This document shows, piece after piece, positions 62,801-64,000 of a stretch of 64,000 nt of DNA. The notes below the pieces were generated by a model. The model searched no databases and was not told the origin of the DNA. It saw only the letters and a program-made list of their open reading frames with translations. The position numbers were made by a program, and so were the translations under genes. This stretch comes from Ifrita kowaldi (lineage: Eukaryota; Chordata; Aves; Passeriformes; Cinclosomatidae): positions 190,253 through 254,252 of the forward strand of contig VZRS01015047.1 of assembly GCA_013398055.1 (NCBI GenBank). Reading direction: 5' to 3'. Within the stretch, counting starts at the first letter, position 1; each line of letters begins with the position of its first letter.

Positions 62801-64000
62801 ATAAGTAAGTATGAAGATAACTAATGCTTCTCCTCTATTTCCTCTCTTCCTTCACCACATTGTACCCCCTGGCCAGTTCAATCTAACTGAAATAACACAG
62901 AGAGGATCCCCCTGGTTTTGCCTCCCACTGAAATGACAGTGTATTTCTTTTACCTGTGTTTACTTTCTGGCTGCATTCCACTCCTTTAGTTTACACCACC
63001 TTTCTCCCCCTCTTTCTGAAAATTATTTGTTTGGACATACATCTTTTTCCAGGAGAAGAGTGTCTTAGATGGTGGAGGTCAAAGACAGGCACATAGAATT
63101 CGGGAATTCAGTCCCCATACAGTGATACTGACAGTCCAGGGAGCCATATTTGAATGGAAAATTGAGATCAGTAATTTGGCTGCTTTGATATTTTTCGTCA
63201 AGCAACCCGCCCTGATCCTGAACCTGCATGTATAGGAAAATTATCTTGGACACTAATTTCTGGATTGTAAGGGTTTGCCTGTGCAGACTAACAAAGGTAT
63301 AAACTGAAGGTACCTCAGGTAAACAACATTACAGCCCTGTGAAACCACATATTTTTAAAAAGCCAACAAAACATGGCCTAATTTAATTTTGCTTAATTTG
63401 TTTGTGCAACAGATTAAACTTAAACAAATTTAGGTTGCATTTATGCTAGGCTTTTAATGTGGTTCAACCAATCCACTTGAAAGGATATTTCAGATGAATT
63501 TTCCTGAGTATATCATGTGGATGAGACATGACCCACAGCACCATGCAGTCTGGTTATATCCTCTCAGGGTACCAAAATGTATAGTTATGGCAATGAGCAA
63601 GTGACTACATACAGAAAAAAAGATCAAAAGCAGTAGGAGCATTGGGAGCAAAACAGAATCTGACGAGGCAGAGGAACTGCTGTGGTGGGCAAATCTCCCA
63701 CATTATGACCTTTCTTGCAGCTTTCAAGGCCACCAAAGGGACTGATTAGTGACCAGATATTTGCTTGCTGGAAGGTGGGTCATCTGAGAGAAAGTGCCAA
63801 GAAAGTAAAGGTTTGGGGACCAATGCTGGAATCTTTGTTGTGGTCAAGGGAAATCACTTTGCACAGGAGAAGTAAATAAAATTTGCAACCTGATCCTGAG
63901 TCTGCTCTGATGTTGGCACTTCCCAGAGGCAGAAAGTAGTTTGCAGGGGTTTTAGTTATTCTCAATATCTCCACTTCCCATTTGTCCTACCAAGCTGGAG
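59806..64000. other. Non-coding stretch, no gene recognised
   Basis: ORFs reach 97 codons (62037-62330). Two overlapping frames at 62347-62532 and 62450-62641 sit in a GC-richer patch with a few CpGs, but match no known family. A T-run lies at about 62681-62692. No mobile element was recognised. Confidence 0.5.

Noticed and set aside
1..64000. CRISPR array, operon or bacterial-type system
   Set aside because: No evenly spaced direct repeats, no dense coding, and clear vertebrate retroelements; the DNA is eukaryotic.
1..64000. tRNA, rRNA or snRNA genes
   Set aside because: No B-box-like GGTTCGAATCC or other RNA landmark was found by reading; a covariance-model scan could not be run.

Overview
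The window reads as nuclear DNA from a bird, most likely a passerine (songbird). It is about 60% AT and has no open reading frame longer than 148 codons. It carries a chicken-repeat-1 (CR1) LINE with the typical 3' tail at about 59338-59805, and several LTR-like blocks built like avian endogenous retroviruses. Its low-complexity tracts (A-rich/CCAAAC and T/G-rich runs) are of the sort common in songbird assemblies. 'Bird' is an inference from the CR1 tail and these repeats; 'songbird' is a weaker one.

No protein-coding gene, tRNA, rRNA or known microRNA could be recognised, so the window is best read as intergenic or deep-intronic sequence. Region by region: a partial LTR-like block at the left edge (1-265); a sense LTR-like block with a TATA-like box and AATAAA (about 2130-2560); a short antisense LTR with two CCAAT boxes and a TATATAAG box (5807-6050); unique sequence with two exon-like segments (9091-9199 and 12052-12297); an antisense LTR-like block (about 20230-20725); a CpG- and G-run-rich patch that could be a promoter or first exon (22090-22545), followed by the longest ORF of the window on the opposite strand; a microsatellite cluster (23221-23460); a block near 27300-28190 that looks like a conserved cis-regulatory cluster; two more blocks of that type (33100-33360, 51195-51480); an antisense LTR with a candidate 5-bp target-site duplication (46251-46684); and the CR1 copy.

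No operon, pathway or set of cooperating genes is visible, and I found no convincing new biological system. The most useful leads are exon-like segments with good splice signals and an open phase, the 22.1-22.5 kb promoter-like patch, the LTR promoters, and an exact 22-base word shared by two otherwise different places (52162 and 57077). All would need alignment, transcript or chromatin data that cannot be consulted here.
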